A stretch of DNA of 11,718 nt from CADCWK01 sp964244115 (GCA_964244115.1 CAXTHM010000099.1:1-11718); one strand, 5' to 3'; shown: positions 1-6,980, counted from the stretch's first letter. Notes: a model not told the origin generated them from the letters alone. Made by a program: numbers and translations.

Positions 1-129
1 CTTCCGGCCGGCGACGCTGAGCAGCTGGATCCGGGCGGGCATCACCCCGAGCCGGACCAGGGCCGACAGACCGGGGTTCAGGACGCGCCGCAGGAACAGG
101 TTGGGTCTGACATCACCGGCTGTTGCCAC
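1..129 (-). CDS. Probable deazaflavin (F420)-dependent nitroreductase-family protein, N-terminal part only
   Basis: Only the first 43 codons lie in the window; the frame is open to the left edge. The GTG start at 129 is preceded by GGAGAGG nine bases upstream, a good ribosome binding site. The readable N-terminus has the order NLFLRRVLNP, then ALVRLG, then RIQLLSVAGRK. This resembles the start of the DUF385/Ddn family, where a helix rich in Arg and Leu leads into a short strand ending in GRKSG or GRRSG. Family members bind F420 or related cofactors in a split beta-barrel and reduce varied substrates, but the cofactor-binding part is outside the window, so this is inference from the N-terminus alone. 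It lies 36 bases downstream of the FAD oxidase gene on the same strand and is probably co-transcribed with it. It could be another small redox or hypothetical protein. Confidence 0.5.
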   Translation of the reverse strand, partial: MATAGDVRPNLFLRRVLNPGLSALVRLGVMPARIQLLSVAGRK

Positions 130-165
130 AGGAGCAGTCCTCTCCGCGTGGCCAGCGCCACCGAG

Positions 166-1305
166 TCAGGCAAACCGGTCGAGCAGATACGGATCGAGCG
201 CAAGATTAGCCGGATCGGGCTGACCTGTCACCATGTCGGCCGCCAGCGCCCCGGACCACGGCCCCAGGAGCAGGCCCGACGGCCCGAATCCCATCGCCAT
301 CGTGACGTTGCCCAAGCCCGGCGCCCGGCCGAGGATCGGGAGGCGGTCCGGGGTGGCGGGCCGCAGGCCGACTCGCGGCTCGTGGAACGTCGCCGTCCCC
401 AGACCCGGTGCGATCCCGAGGGCGTTGGAGAGGGCATGGACGACCCCGTCCGCCGTCAGCCGCGGGTCGAACCCCGAACCGGTCTCCCGCGTGGCGCCGA
501 CCACGACCCGGTCCGGGCCGAAGGTGAGGATGTAGTGGTCGAAGCTCCCGACCACGATCGGCCAGCGACTGGTGTCGGCTCCCGGCACGCGGAGGTGGAA
601 GATCTGCCCCCGCTGCGGGTCGATCGGGACGTGGAAGCCGAGCGCCTCGGTCAGTTCGTTGGCCCAGGCGCCGGGCGACAGGACCAGCCCGTCGACCGCG
701 ATCCGCTCGCCATTGACCCGGATGCCGGTGACGCGGTCGCCGGTCCGCTCGGGGATGGCGTTGCCGATCACGACGCGGCCGCCGTGCCGCTCGATCCCCC
801 GCCGGAGGGCGTCCCGGAGCAGGCGGCCGTCGACCCGCGCGGCATCGCGGACCCAGATCGCGCCCTCCGGCCGGCCCAGCGCCGGGAACCGCCGGACGGC
901 CTCGTCCGGGTCTAGCAGGGAAGCCTCACCGACGTTCGGCATCCCGTCCGCCTGCCGCGCGAGGATCGCATCGAGCCGACCCGGCAGCGCCGAGGCCTCG
1001 GCAGCGTCCCGGGCGATGACGAGCTGGCCGACGACCTCGTAGCCGGTCGCGCCGGCCACGTCCTCAGCCAGTGCGGCGACCAGCTCCGGGTAGTGGTGCC
1101 CTGCCTCGCGCGCGATCGGGAAGAAGGCGCCCTCGCCATTGCTGGAGCCGGGGGAGATGATGCCTGCGCCAGCCGCGGTCGCCTGGCCGATGTCGTTGCG
1201 GTCGATCAGGGTGACTCGATGGCCGAGACGGGCCAGGCGGTAGGCGGCGCTCGAGCCGCCGATCCCGCCGCCGATGACGGCGAAGTGTCCGGTGCTGCCG
1301 CTCAC
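166..1305 (-). CDS. FAD-dependent amine/amino-acid oxidase (DAO family, ThiO/DadA-like)
   Basis: A 379-residue protein, the usual length for glycine oxidase (ThiO), sarcosine oxidase or D-amino-acid dehydrogenase relatives. An N-terminal Rossmann motif, GGGIGG at residues 12-17, is followed by a strand ending in Asp-Arg (35-36) that would hold the FAD ribose. GAWAN at 212-216 and the C-terminal signature GLRPATPDRLPILG (313-326), then GFGPSG (339-344), are typical of the DAO fold. Such enzymes oxidise amines or amino acids to imines, passing electrons to oxygen or a quinone; the substrate cannot be told from sequence. There is no signal peptide, so it is probably cytoplasmic. The GTG start at 1305 has GGGAG about seven bases upstream. 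It follows the PIN gene by 21 bases and precedes the nitroreductase-like gene by 36. No thiamine biosynthesis neighbours are present, so the name thiO is not justified. Confidence 0.9.
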   Translation of the reverse strand: MSGSTGHFAVIGGGIGGSSAAYRLARLGHRVTLIDRNDIGQATAAGAGIISPGSSNGEGAFFPIAREAGHHYPELVAALAEDVAGATGYEVVGQLVIARDAAEASALPGRLDAILARQADGMPNVGEASLLDPDEAVRRFPALGRPEGAIWVRDAARVDGRLLRDALRRGIERHGGRVVIGNAIPERTGDRVTGIRVNGERIAVDGLVLSPGAWANELTEALGFHVPIDPQRGQIFHLRVPGADTSRWPIVVGSFDHYILTFGPDRVVVGATRETGSGFDPRLTADGVVHALSNALGIAPGLGTATFHEPRVGLRPATPDRLPILGRAPGLGNVTMAMGFGPSGLLLGPWSGALAADMVTGQPDPANLALDPYLLDRFA

Positions 1306-1326
1306 GTCGTTGCTCCCGTCGCTCGT

Positions 1327-1824
1327 TCAGTCATCGATCGGGGTCGAGCGCTCGGGTGCGTCGCCGACCCAGCGCAGCCACGGGACCTGTTTGCCCAGCT
1401 CGGCGTAGGTGTCGCGGTGCCCAGTCCACGCCTCGGCGCCGATCATCTCCGCCAGCACGATCGCCTGGGCGACCTGGAGGTGACGCAGGTCGTGCTCCCG
1501 CGCGAAGGCGAGCACGGTCGGCCAGAAGCTGTCCGGCGTCGCGGTCGCGAGGGGCAGGTCATCGAGGATGCTGAGGGCCGTATTGGCTTCGGAGACCGTG
1601 ATCCGGTCCCTCAGGGTGTGGGAGTAGAGCGCGTCCGCGACATCGAAGATCACGCTCGGCGGGGCATGGATCGGCCGGCCGGCGGCGACCGCGGACTGGA
1701 TCAGATCCTGGGCGCGGTCGGCCAGTTCCTCGGGAAGCAGCCACTTGGCCAGGAGCGCGGCATCGACCACGATCGCCCCACTGTCCCGCCGCCAGGTGCC
1801 GTTCCCGTTCGCATCGATCGTCAT
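1327..1824 (-). CDS. PIN-domain protein, VapC-like, with atypical active site
   Basis: A 165-residue protein with VapC-type PIN architecture. VVDA with Asp21 opens the domain, followed by KWLLPEE (26-32), very like the KWxLPEE of VapC toxins. The second acidic position is Asp60 in PPSVIFDVADAL, where most VapCs have Glu. The usual third and fourth acids are missing: the YDAxYLALAE helix appears as QVAQAIVLAE (116-125), with Val at the Asp position, and the TADR strand appears as TGHRD (133-137), with His135 at the Asp position. VapC toxins are Mg-dependent RNases using three or four acids, so this copy may be catalytically weak, dead, or use Asp137. ATG start at 1824 with GAGGG close upstream. 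The gene begins 17 bases after the HTH gene, in an antitoxin-then-toxin order. The fold is fairly secure; activity is uncertain. Confidence 0.8.
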   Translation of the reverse strand: MTIDANGNGTWRRDSGAIVVDAALLAKWLLPEELADRAQDLIQSAVAAGRPIHAPPSVIFDVADALYSHTLRDRITVSEANTALSILDDLPLATATPDSFWPTVLAFAREHDLRHLQVAQAIVLAEMIGAEAWTGHRDTYAELGKQVPWLRWVGDAPERSTPIDD

Positions 1825-1841
1825 GGTCCCTCGCGGTCCGG

Positions 1842-2285
1842 TCAGATCCGGCGTTTGGCTCGCTTGTCCCGGAGCCGACCGAGGTCGTCGCCGGCCGGCT
1901 CCAGGAACTCGCCCTTGCGGCGGCGCAGGATCGTCGCCCGGAGCTGCGCCGCCCGGGCCATCGTCCGCTCGAATGGCACGACGACGGGCGACGGTGTCGT
2001 GGTCGATGGGTGGTCGAGGGCCGGCGTGGCGACCGCCTGCGGATGGTCCAGGCTGCCGACCGCACCGCTGTAGGGTTGGGCGATCAGATCCAGGTCCGAA
2101 CGCCGGATCCGGACGGCCCGGGGGCCGACCTTCAGGGTCGGGAGCCGGCCCTGCCGTCGCCAGCGGGACAGCGTCACCGTGCTGACCCTCAGGATCTCGG
2201 CCGCCTCGGCGATGGTGAGCAGATCCTCCCCATCGCGTTGGTCGGTCTCCGGATGGTGCGGTTCTCCCGAAGCCGGCTCACTCAT
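1842..2285 (-). CDS. Excisionase-type helix-turn-helix (HTH_17) DNA-binding protein, possible antitoxin
   Basis: A 147-residue protein with an N-terminal winged-helix domain at about 22-70. LLTIAEAAEILRVS (22-35) is the classic HTH_17/MerR-like first helix pair, followed by the recognition region VTLSRWRRQGRLP and the wing strand VGPRAVRIRRSDLDLI. A Pro/Thr-rich linker (about 88-103) leads to a strongly basic C-terminal segment (106-147, ending DKRAKRRI). Excisionase-type proteins encoded just before PIN-domain genes commonly act as antitoxins and autoregulators. By analogy the tail may bind the PIN partner, which is inference. ATG start at 2285 with GAGG eight bases upstream. It is the first gene of the minus-strand unit, facing away from the NUDIX gene. 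It could also be a simple regulator of the downstream oxidase gene. Confidence 0.8.
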   Translation of the reverse strand: MSEPASGEPHHPETDQRDGEDLLTIAEAAEILRVSTVTLSRWRRQGRLPTLKVGPRAVRIRRSDLDLIAQPYSGAVGSLDHPQAVATPALDHPSTTTPSPVVVPFERTMARAAQLRATILRRRKGEFLEPAGDDLGRLRDKRAKRRI

Positions 2286-2328
2286 CGGCGATCCTCGCTG
2301 CCGTCACCGTCGTTTCGCTGTGAGGGAA

Positions 2329-2358
2329 GGTATCACAACCGATCAATGGCGTCGGCAA
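2329..2358 (-). promoter_or_regulatory. Possible promoter for the HTH-PIN-oxidase unit
   Basis: On the minus strand TTGCCG (2353-2358) is followed after 18 bases by GATACC (2329-2334), which is preceded by TG as in an extended -10. The would-be transcript starts about 35 bases before the ATG at 2285. The match is moderate, and the only other support is its position in a locally AT-richer stretch of a divergent intergenic region. Confidence 0.3.
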
Positions 2359-2426
2359 TGCGTTCTGATAGACGACGGGCTTCCTCCAAGGGATGTGGGG
2401 CGAATGGCGCAAGGGAGAACGAGTCG

Positions 2427-2885
2427 ATGAGCGAACACGGGGCGCAGCGGGTCGGCGTCGGGGTTGCGGTCGTGGTCACTCGTGACAGCCGCGGAGGCAG
2501 CGAGGTCCTGCTCGTCCGGCGGCGCTATCACGGCGCGGGAAGCTGGTCGACGGTCGGCGGCTACATCGACCCCGGTGAGGCGCCCGAGACGAGTTGTGCC
2601 CGTGAAGTCCATGAGGAGAGCGGCCTGACGATCCGGGAACCGGTCTTCGCCTGCGTCACGAACGACATCCATCCCGATGGCAAGCACAACGTCACGCTCT
2701 GGTTCACCGCCGAGCCGGACGACCCGGATCAGGCCCTGGAGGTCTCGTCCGAATCGACGGCGATCGGCTGGTTCCGCTGGGACGACCTCCCCGCCGACCT
2801 CTACCGATCGTTCCAGAACTACCTCGACGGTCCGACCTTGCCCGCCCATCGCGGCGGCCAGCGGCTGCCGGAGGACGGGGTCTAG
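2427..2885 (+). CDS. NUDIX hydrolase
   Basis: A 152-residue protein, a normal length for a single-domain NUDIX enzyme. The complete NUDIX box GX5EX7REUXEEXGU is present: Gly45, Glu51, Arg59-Glu60, Glu63-Glu64, Gly66-Leu67, with the catalytic metal-binding glutamates intact. The strand VLLVRRRYHGAGSWSTVGG before it is typical of the fold. NUDIX enzymes hydrolyse nucleoside diphosphates linked to another group; the form with GxGSWSxxGG followed by GYIDPGE resembles the MutT/ADP-ribose pyrophosphatase-like group, but the substrate cannot be fixed. The ATG at 2427 is chosen because GGGAG lies nine bases upstream and the conserved domain begins right after it; the frame is open further upstream but reads as non-coding. 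The gene ends 16 bases before the convergent Mrr-type gene. Confidence 0.92.
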   Translation: MSEHGAQRVGVGVAVVVTRDSRGGSEVLLVRRRYHGAGSWSTVGGYIDPGEAPETSCAREVHEESGLTIREPVFACVTNDIHPDGKHNVTLWFTAEPDDPDQALEVSSESTAIGWFRWDDLPADLYRSFQNYLDGPTLPAHRGGQRLPEDGV

Positions 2886-2901
2886 TCGCGGCTGAGCCGG
2901 G

Positions 2902-3513
2902 TCAGCGGCGCATCCAGGTCGGGCGCTGGCCGCCGGTGAGGGCCGCCGTCAGGGCGACGCCGTCCACGAGCGTGATGCCGTGCTGCTCGGCCAGCTCCCG
3001 GGCCGGACGGGTGAAGCCGGAGGTCGTAACGTAGAGCCCGTAGTCGGCCTGATGGTGGATGCGCTGCATCCCGATGAAGGTCTGCAACTCCTTGGAGCCG
3101 ACCGTCTTGCCCGGCTGGTAGCGCTTGCACTGGACGACGACCGTCCGGCCGGCCCGGTCGGTCGCGACGACGTCGGCAGTCAGGTCGCCGGCACCGCCCG
3201 TCCGTCGGACCCCGCGAAACCCCTGATCCCGCATCATCCGGGCGACGGTCTCCTCGAACTCCGTCGGCGTCCCCGAGATCAGTCGGCCGAGCGTTCGGCG
3301 GCGGCGCAGGCGTCGCTGCCCGCTCAGGAGGGCCAGCACGGTGATCGCGCCGGCGAACCCGATGACCGCCGGCAGTGCCCATTCCGGGTCCGCGAACGCG
3401 CGGACCGCGACATAGAGCGCGACGAGCAGCAGGGCGATGCCGGCCACCCAGCGCAGGAATCTGGTCAGTGCCGAGGCGCGCCGGGCTCGGGGTCGTCGTG
3501 GTGCGCGGTTCAT
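2902..3513 (-). CDS. Membrane-anchored Mrr-type restriction endonuclease-like protein
   Basis: A 203-residue protein. A basic N-terminus (RAPRRPRARR) precedes two hydrophobic segments at about 22-41 and 46-63, then a basic stretch QRRLRRRR (66-73). The remainder is an Mrr_cat/RE_endonuc-like domain: TEFEETVARMMRDQGF (84-99), RTGGAGDLTADVV (104-116) and VVVQCKRY (125-132). This gives the PD-(D/E)XK set Glu87/Glu88, Asp114 and Gln128-x-Lys130. The family cleaves DNA, often modified DNA; the Arg/Lys pattern around two helices predicts a hairpin anchor with the nuclease in the cytoplasm. No methyltransferase is adjacent. ATG start at 3513; the upstream ribosome site is weak. Catalytic residues look intact, so an active nuclease is plausible. 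A non-restriction role is possible for this two-helix form. Confidence 0.88.
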   Translation of the reverse strand: MNRAPRRPRARRASALTRFLRWVAGIALLLVALYVAVRAFADPEWALPAVIGFAGAITVLALLSGQRRLRRRRTLGRLISGTPTEFEETVARMMRDQGFRGVRRTGGAGDLTADVVATDRAGRTVVVQCKRYQPGKTVGSKELQTFIGMQRIHHQADYGLYVTTSGFTRPARELAEQHGITLVDGVALTAALTGGQRPTWMRR

Positions 3514-3718
3514 GGGTCGCCCGGCGCCGATGATCTGACCCAGCGTGTCTCACCGGAAGGGATCGTCAAGTGGCATACCCTTTGCGCCATGTCGGACAGG
3601 ATGTCATCGAGGTTTCAGGCATCGTCGCTCCGTCCCGCAAACGTACTCCATCTTCTTCCCCGCGGGTCGGCGCTGACGTCTTCCGGGCCCGATGCCCAGC
3701 CACCGAAGGAGTCTCCGA
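3514..3718. other. Divergent intergenic region between the Mrr-type and PRC-barrel-like genes
   Basis: This 205-base stretch lies between two genes that point away from each other, so it should carry promoters in both directions. The least GC-rich part is around 3565-3590, where the minus strand reads GGGTATGCC and the plus strand GGCATACCC. No -35 box of good quality is seen at a suitable distance in either direction, so no individual promoter is called. The last bases hold the strong AAGGAG ribosome site of the next gene. Confidence 0.4.
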
Positions 3719-4861
3719 ATGAGTGACGGACAGAACGACGGACCGATCCGTAACAGCGGTCGCGAGATGGTCGGCAATGACGGCGAGGTCTTCGAGATCC
3801 GCGACGGTCGGGTCGAGGATAACGTTCCCAATCCACGGGACCGCGTCGGGCTGGAGCCGGCCGCCGGCTACATGGGCGGCGGCGCCGGCGGGATCGCGAC
3901 CTCAGCCTCGACGACTGGACTGGGCGAGTCGGATCAGGGCGAGCGGGTGACGAGCGAATCCGGCCTGCACGGCTCCGTCGCCGAGGCGGCCGACCTCGGT
4001 CAGCGCCCGCTGCGGGAGTACAAGCGCGAGGGTACCCCCTCCTTCGAGGCTCCCGACACGACGATGTCGGCCAGCCAGGGCAGCACCGGTCCGGTCGGCG
4101 CCTACGTCTCGGACGGCGATACGGTCGACCACTCCCTCGGTGACTCGGTCCGGGCCGGTGTCTCCGCGGCCAGCGGTACCCACGGGACGGGCGAGACGAT
4201 CGTGGACACGTCCCGTGACCGGATCGGCGACACGTCAGCGACGATCCGCGGGGAATCCGGGAGTGACCTGGGCCAGACCGCCAGTGGCTTGGCCGCCGGG
4301 GGGAGCCGGGTCGTAACCGAGAGCAGGACGACGACCGGTGAGGTCGGCACCGACGCGACCACGGTCGGCTCGGCCGGCTACACGGCTCGCGACTCGATCA
4401 GCGCCAGTACCGACAACACCAGCCCGCTCGGCGATGTCTCCTCGACGGAAACGCTCACGAACGTCCGCGAGGGCATGAAGGTCGTCGATTCCACTGGCGA
4501 TGAGATCGGCAAGGTCCGCTCGCTCAAGTCGGGCGACACGTCCTCCGCGACCGTCGACGACGGGGGCGACATGGCCGAGGGCGTCGGCGTGATCCCGATT
4601 CCGGGCGGGATCGGCACCGGTGGGTCGAGTGGGATCGGGGCTGGCGCCGGCATCGCTGGTGTCGTCGGCACGACGGCCGATGGCGGCCGGGAGCCGAACG
4701 TCCCCGAGCCAGCCTACTCGCGCCTGACCCGGGTCGGCTTCATCAGGATCGACGCCAAGGGCCTCTTCGCGTCGGACCGGTACGCCGGCGCCGACCAGAT
4801 CGACCGGGTCGATGGCGACACCGTCTACCTGGCGGTCGCGAAGGATGACCTGATCTCCTGA
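3719..4861 (+). CDS. Disordered Ser/Thr/Gly-rich protein with C-terminal PRC-barrel/DUF2171-like module
   Basis: A 380-residue protein beginning at the ATG at 3719, where AAGGAG sits seven bases upstream; an in-frame ATG at 3692 lacks this. There is no signal peptide. Residues 1-245 are low complexity, rich in Ser, Thr, Gly, Asp and Glu, and probably disordered. From 248, VREGMKVVDSTGDEIGKV matches the first strands of PRC-barrel/DUF2171 domains (the EGM-VVDxxGxxIGKV pattern). The second half is at about 339-376: GFIRIDAKGLFASDRY, then the AxxIDRVDGDTVYLAV strand. Between the halves is a Gly-rich insertion (about 282-325). PRC-barrel proteins occur in stress responses, RNA maturation and photosynthetic complexes. 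No function can be assigned here. Its only close neighbour in the same direction is the VanW-type gene. Confidence 0.75.
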   Translation: MSDGQNDGPIRNSGREMVGNDGEVFEIRDGRVEDNVPNPRDRVGLEPAAGYMGGGAGGIATSASTTGLGESDQGERVTSESGLHGSVAEAADLGQRPLREYKREGTPSFEAPDTTMSASQGSTGPVGAYVSDGDTVDHSLGDSVRAGVSAASGTHGTGETIVDTSRDRIGDTSATIRGESGSDLGQTASGLAAGGSRVVTESRTTTGEVGTDATTVGSAGYTARDSISASTDNTSPLGDVSSTETLTNVREGMKVVDSTGDEIGKVRSLKSGDTSSATVDDGGDMAEGVGVIPIPGGIGTGGSSGIGAGAGIAGVVGTTADGGREPNVPEPAYSRLTRVGFIRIDAKGLFASDRYAGADQIDRVDGDTVYLAVAKDDLIS

Positions 4862-4932
4862 TCGCGCATGCGGTCCGCACCGGTCATGGGGAGACCCGCC
4901 CCGAGGATGCGAATCCGGGGAGATCGATCAGA

Positions 4933-4962
4933 CAGGACCCGGGGCAGTCGCCTCGGGTCCTG
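4933..4962 (+). terminator. Hairpin after the PRC-barrel-like gene, possible terminator
   Basis: CAGGACCCG (4933-4941) pairs perfectly with CGGGTCCTG (4954-4962) around a 12-base loop that can add further G-C pairs. It begins 71 bases past the stop codon. There is no T-run after it, so intrinsic termination is uncertain. It lies upstream of the chosen VanW start and argues against extending that protein further upstream. Confidence 0.5.
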
Positions 4963-5024
4963 TGCCGTGCGCTCCCCCGACCAAGGATGGCGCCGCGCAG
5001 AGACAGCGGTGTCCGGACCCTGCT

Positions 5025-5077
5025 TTCCAAATGATAGGTATGGTAGGCTGCGAGTCGCTATTCGGGGGGATCTGGTC
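5025..5077 (+). promoter_or_regulatory. Possible promoter and ribosome site of the VanW-type gene
   Basis: A local AT-rich island (TTTCCAAATGATAGGTATGG, 5026-5045) ends in TAGGCT, a TANNNT-type -10, with CTGCTT about 18 bases before it as a weak -35. Downstream, GGGGGGA sits eight bases before the GTG at 5078. The ribosome site is clear; the promoter is tentative. Confidence 0.35.
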
Positions 5078-6856
5078 GTGGAACGATTACTCGGGGCGCC
5101 AAGGCCATCGACACGCATGACCCGTCGGGTGCTGGCTGGCGCTGGCATCGCCGCGGTGACCGCGACGGCGATCGCGGCCGCGCTCCCGGCACGGTACATC
5201 GACCGGGTCTACCCCGGTACGACCGTCCTCGGCCAGGATCTCGCCGGGCTGACGGCGGCCGAGGCTGTCACCCAGATCCAGCAGCGGGTCCAGCCCACCC
5301 TCGACGCCCTCGTCACCTTCCGGCTCGGCGACCAGTCGTGGGTCGCCAATGCCGAGCAGCTCGGCGTCAAGGTCGACTGGAGCCAGTTGTCCGCGAGCGT
5401 GATCGGTCATGGCCGTGAGGACGCCGGCGCCCGGGCGTCGACGCTGCTGCCCTGGTCGGACAGCGCCACCATCCCGCTGCCGGTCAGCCTCGATCACAGC
5501 GTCCTCAACCAGTTCCTCGCCGAGCTCGACGGCGAGATCTCCGTTGCGCCGGTCAACGCCCACCTGGACGGGACTGGCCCGTTGATGACCGTGATCACCG
5601 ACGAGCCCGGCCGCTACGTCGACCTCGGCGCCGCCCGGGAGATCGTCGTCAACGCCGCCCAGTCGCTCGTGCCGCTCGATGCCGACGTCCCCCTCGTCGC
5701 GCTGACGGCGGATATCACCGCCGCCCAACTGACCGCGACCAAGGACAAGGTCGTCCGCCTGACCTCCGACCCGGTGACCGTCACGTCGGGAAGCACGCGC
5801 TGGGTGATCGCCACCGAGGACCTGACGGGGGGGCTCGTCATGCCCGACGATGTCCTCGCCGATGACCCATGGCTCGACCCGTGGTGGATCGACCAGGTCG
5901 TCGGCCCGATCGTCGACGAGCTCTGGGAGCCGGCGACCGACGCTCAGCTCGCTTGGGATGGCGGCCTCTACGCGACGAAGAAGAGCACGCGGGGTCACAT
6001 GGTCGACCGCGACGCGCTCGTCGATCAGGTCATCGCCGCGGCCGACACCGACACGCGCGAGGTCAAGGTCACGCTCGTGCCCGTGGAGCCCCGGATCGAC
6101 AGCGCCAAACTGGGCGATCTCGGGATCACCGCCCTCGTCGCCGCGGGGGACTCGTCCTTCGCCGGGTCGGCCGAGGCCCGGGCGACCAACGTCGGTGTCG
6201 CGGCCTACTGGGTGTCCCAGACCGTGATCGCCCCCGGTGAGGAGTTCTCCTTCAACGCCTCCCTCGGCGCGATCACGCTCGATCGCGGCTACGTCACCGG
6301 CAAGATCATCAAGGGCGACTGGTTCGCCGACGACATCGGTGGCGGAGTCTGCCAGGTCTCGACGACCGTCTACCGGGCCGCCCTCTACGCCGGGCTGCAC
6401 TTCGAGGAGTGGCACCCCCACTCGGCTCGGGTCGCCTTCTACGAGCTGGACGGCTGGCCGATCGGCGTCGATGCCGCGATCTACCAGTTGGACGAGTCCG
6501 AAGCCGGGGGCACGGCGCTGGACCTGAAGTTCACCAACACGACCGACGCCTGGCTGCTGCTGCAGATGGTCAACACCGGCGCGTCGATCGTCGCCCAGCT
6601 CTACGGCTCCCCGACCGGCTGGCAGATCGAGGTCCCCGCGCCGCGTGTCGGCGACCCGATCCCCGCTCCGGCCCCGCAGACTCGCACCAACGACGACCTG
6701 GCTCACGGTGAGCGCCGCGAGCTCCAGAAATCCCAAACCGGCGTCAACGTCGAACTCGACCGGACGGTGACGGACGAGAATGGCACCGTGCTGGAGAACA
6801 ACACCTTCAAGAGCTTCTACGCTCCTCTGCCTCAGATCACCGAGGTTGGCCCCTGA
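5078..6856 (+). CDS. Membrane-anchored VanW-family protein with peptidoglycan-binding-like domains
   Basis: A 592-residue protein. The GTG at 5078 is chosen for its strong ribosome site; ATG at 5117 is an alternative that keeps the anchor. The N-terminus has TRR followed by a hydrophobic segment at about 18-37 without a clear cleavage site, suggesting a signal anchor and an extracytoplasmic body. About 45-350 resembles the repeated PG_binding_4 (YoaR-like) domains found with VanW. The VanW domain spans about 358-500: SAEARATNVG, PGEEFSFN, GGGVCQVSTTVYRAA (421-435, with Cys425) and HPHSARVAFYELDGWPIGVDAA. The C-terminal part carries the ERRELQ and DRTVTDENGTVLEN strands usual in these proteins; no clear G5 domain. 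VanW proteins are envelope proteins of uncertain biochemistry; the name comes from a vancomycin-resistance cluster but most members have no link to resistance. Confidence 0.9.
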   Translation: MERLLGAPRPSTRMTRRVLAGAGIAAVTATAIAAALPARYIDRVYPGTTVLGQDLAGLTAAEAVTQIQQRVQPTLDALVTFRLGDQSWVANAEQLGVKVDWSQLSASVIGHGREDAGARASTLLPWSDSATIPLPVSLDHSVLNQFLAELDGEISVAPVNAHLDGTGPLMTVITDEPGRYVDLGAAREIVVNAAQSLVPLDADVPLVALTADITAAQLTATKDKVVRLTSDPVTVTSGSTRWVIATEDLTGGLVMPDDVLADDPWLDPWWIDQVVGPIVDELWEPATDAQLAWDGGLYATKKSTRGHMVDRDALVDQVIAAADTDTREVKVTLVPVEPRIDSAKLGDLGITALVAAGDSSFAGSAEARATNVGVAAYWVSQTVIAPGEEFSFNASLGAITLDRGYVTGKIIKGDWFADDIGGGVCQVSTTVYRAALYAGLHFEEWHPHSARVAFYELDGWPIGVDAAIYQLDESEAGGTALDLKFTNTTDAWLLLQMVNTGASIVAQLYGSPTGWQIEVPAPRVGDPIPAPAPQTRTNDDLAHGERRELQKSQTGVNVELDRTVTDENGTVLENNTFKSFYAPLPQITEVGP

Positions 6857-6905
6857 CCAGGACATCCCTGACGCCGTGATCGCCGATGAGAACAGGTCGA
6901 ACGAT

Positions 6906-6964
6906 CACGACCAGGACGGAAGGGCCGGAGGCATGTCGCCTCCGGCCCTTCCGTCCTGGTCGTG
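6906..6964. terminator. Very long perfect hairpin, probable bidirectional terminator
   Basis: A 27-base arm (6906-6932) is perfectly complementary to 6938-6964, with a five-base loop ATGTC (6933-6937). It sits between the end of the VanW-type gene (+) and the end of the first DUF2795 gene (-), 49 and 16 bases from their stops. The position between convergent genes fits a terminator working in both directions; no T-run flanks it. Confidence 0.75.
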
Positions 6965-6980
6965 TCGATGGCCGCGGTCG

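Noticed and set aside
148..915. Plus-strand open frame opposite the FAD oxidase gene
   Set aside because: Arg/Pro/Asp-rich translation with no domain; the minus strand has a full DAO-fold protein.
2891..2906. Terminator hairpin between the NUDIX and Mrr-type genes
   Set aside because: Only five base pairs (GCTGA/TCAGC) and overlapping the Mrr-type stop codon; too weak to call.
2882..3553. 223-codon minus-strand frame overlapping the Mrr-type gene
   Set aside because: It is a shifted frame of the Mrr-type gene, with an Arg/Pro-rich product and no motif.
4868..5077. N-terminal extension of the VanW-type protein by 70 residues
   Set aside because: The extension is Arg/Pro/Ser-rich, contains the 4933-4962 hairpin and the AT-rich promoter-like island, and the GTG at 5078 has a strong ribosome site just before the membrane anchor.
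5078..6856. Vancomycin resistance determinant because of the VanW domain
   Set aside because: No vanHAX, vanRS or related genes are nearby; VanW domains are widespread in unrelated envelope proteins.
5087..6865. A 592-codon open frame on the minus strand fully opposite the VanW-type gene
   Set aside because: High-GC codon use leaves the opposite strand open. Its translation is rich in Gly, Arg, Asp and Val without motifs, and the plus-strand product has a clear VanW domain.
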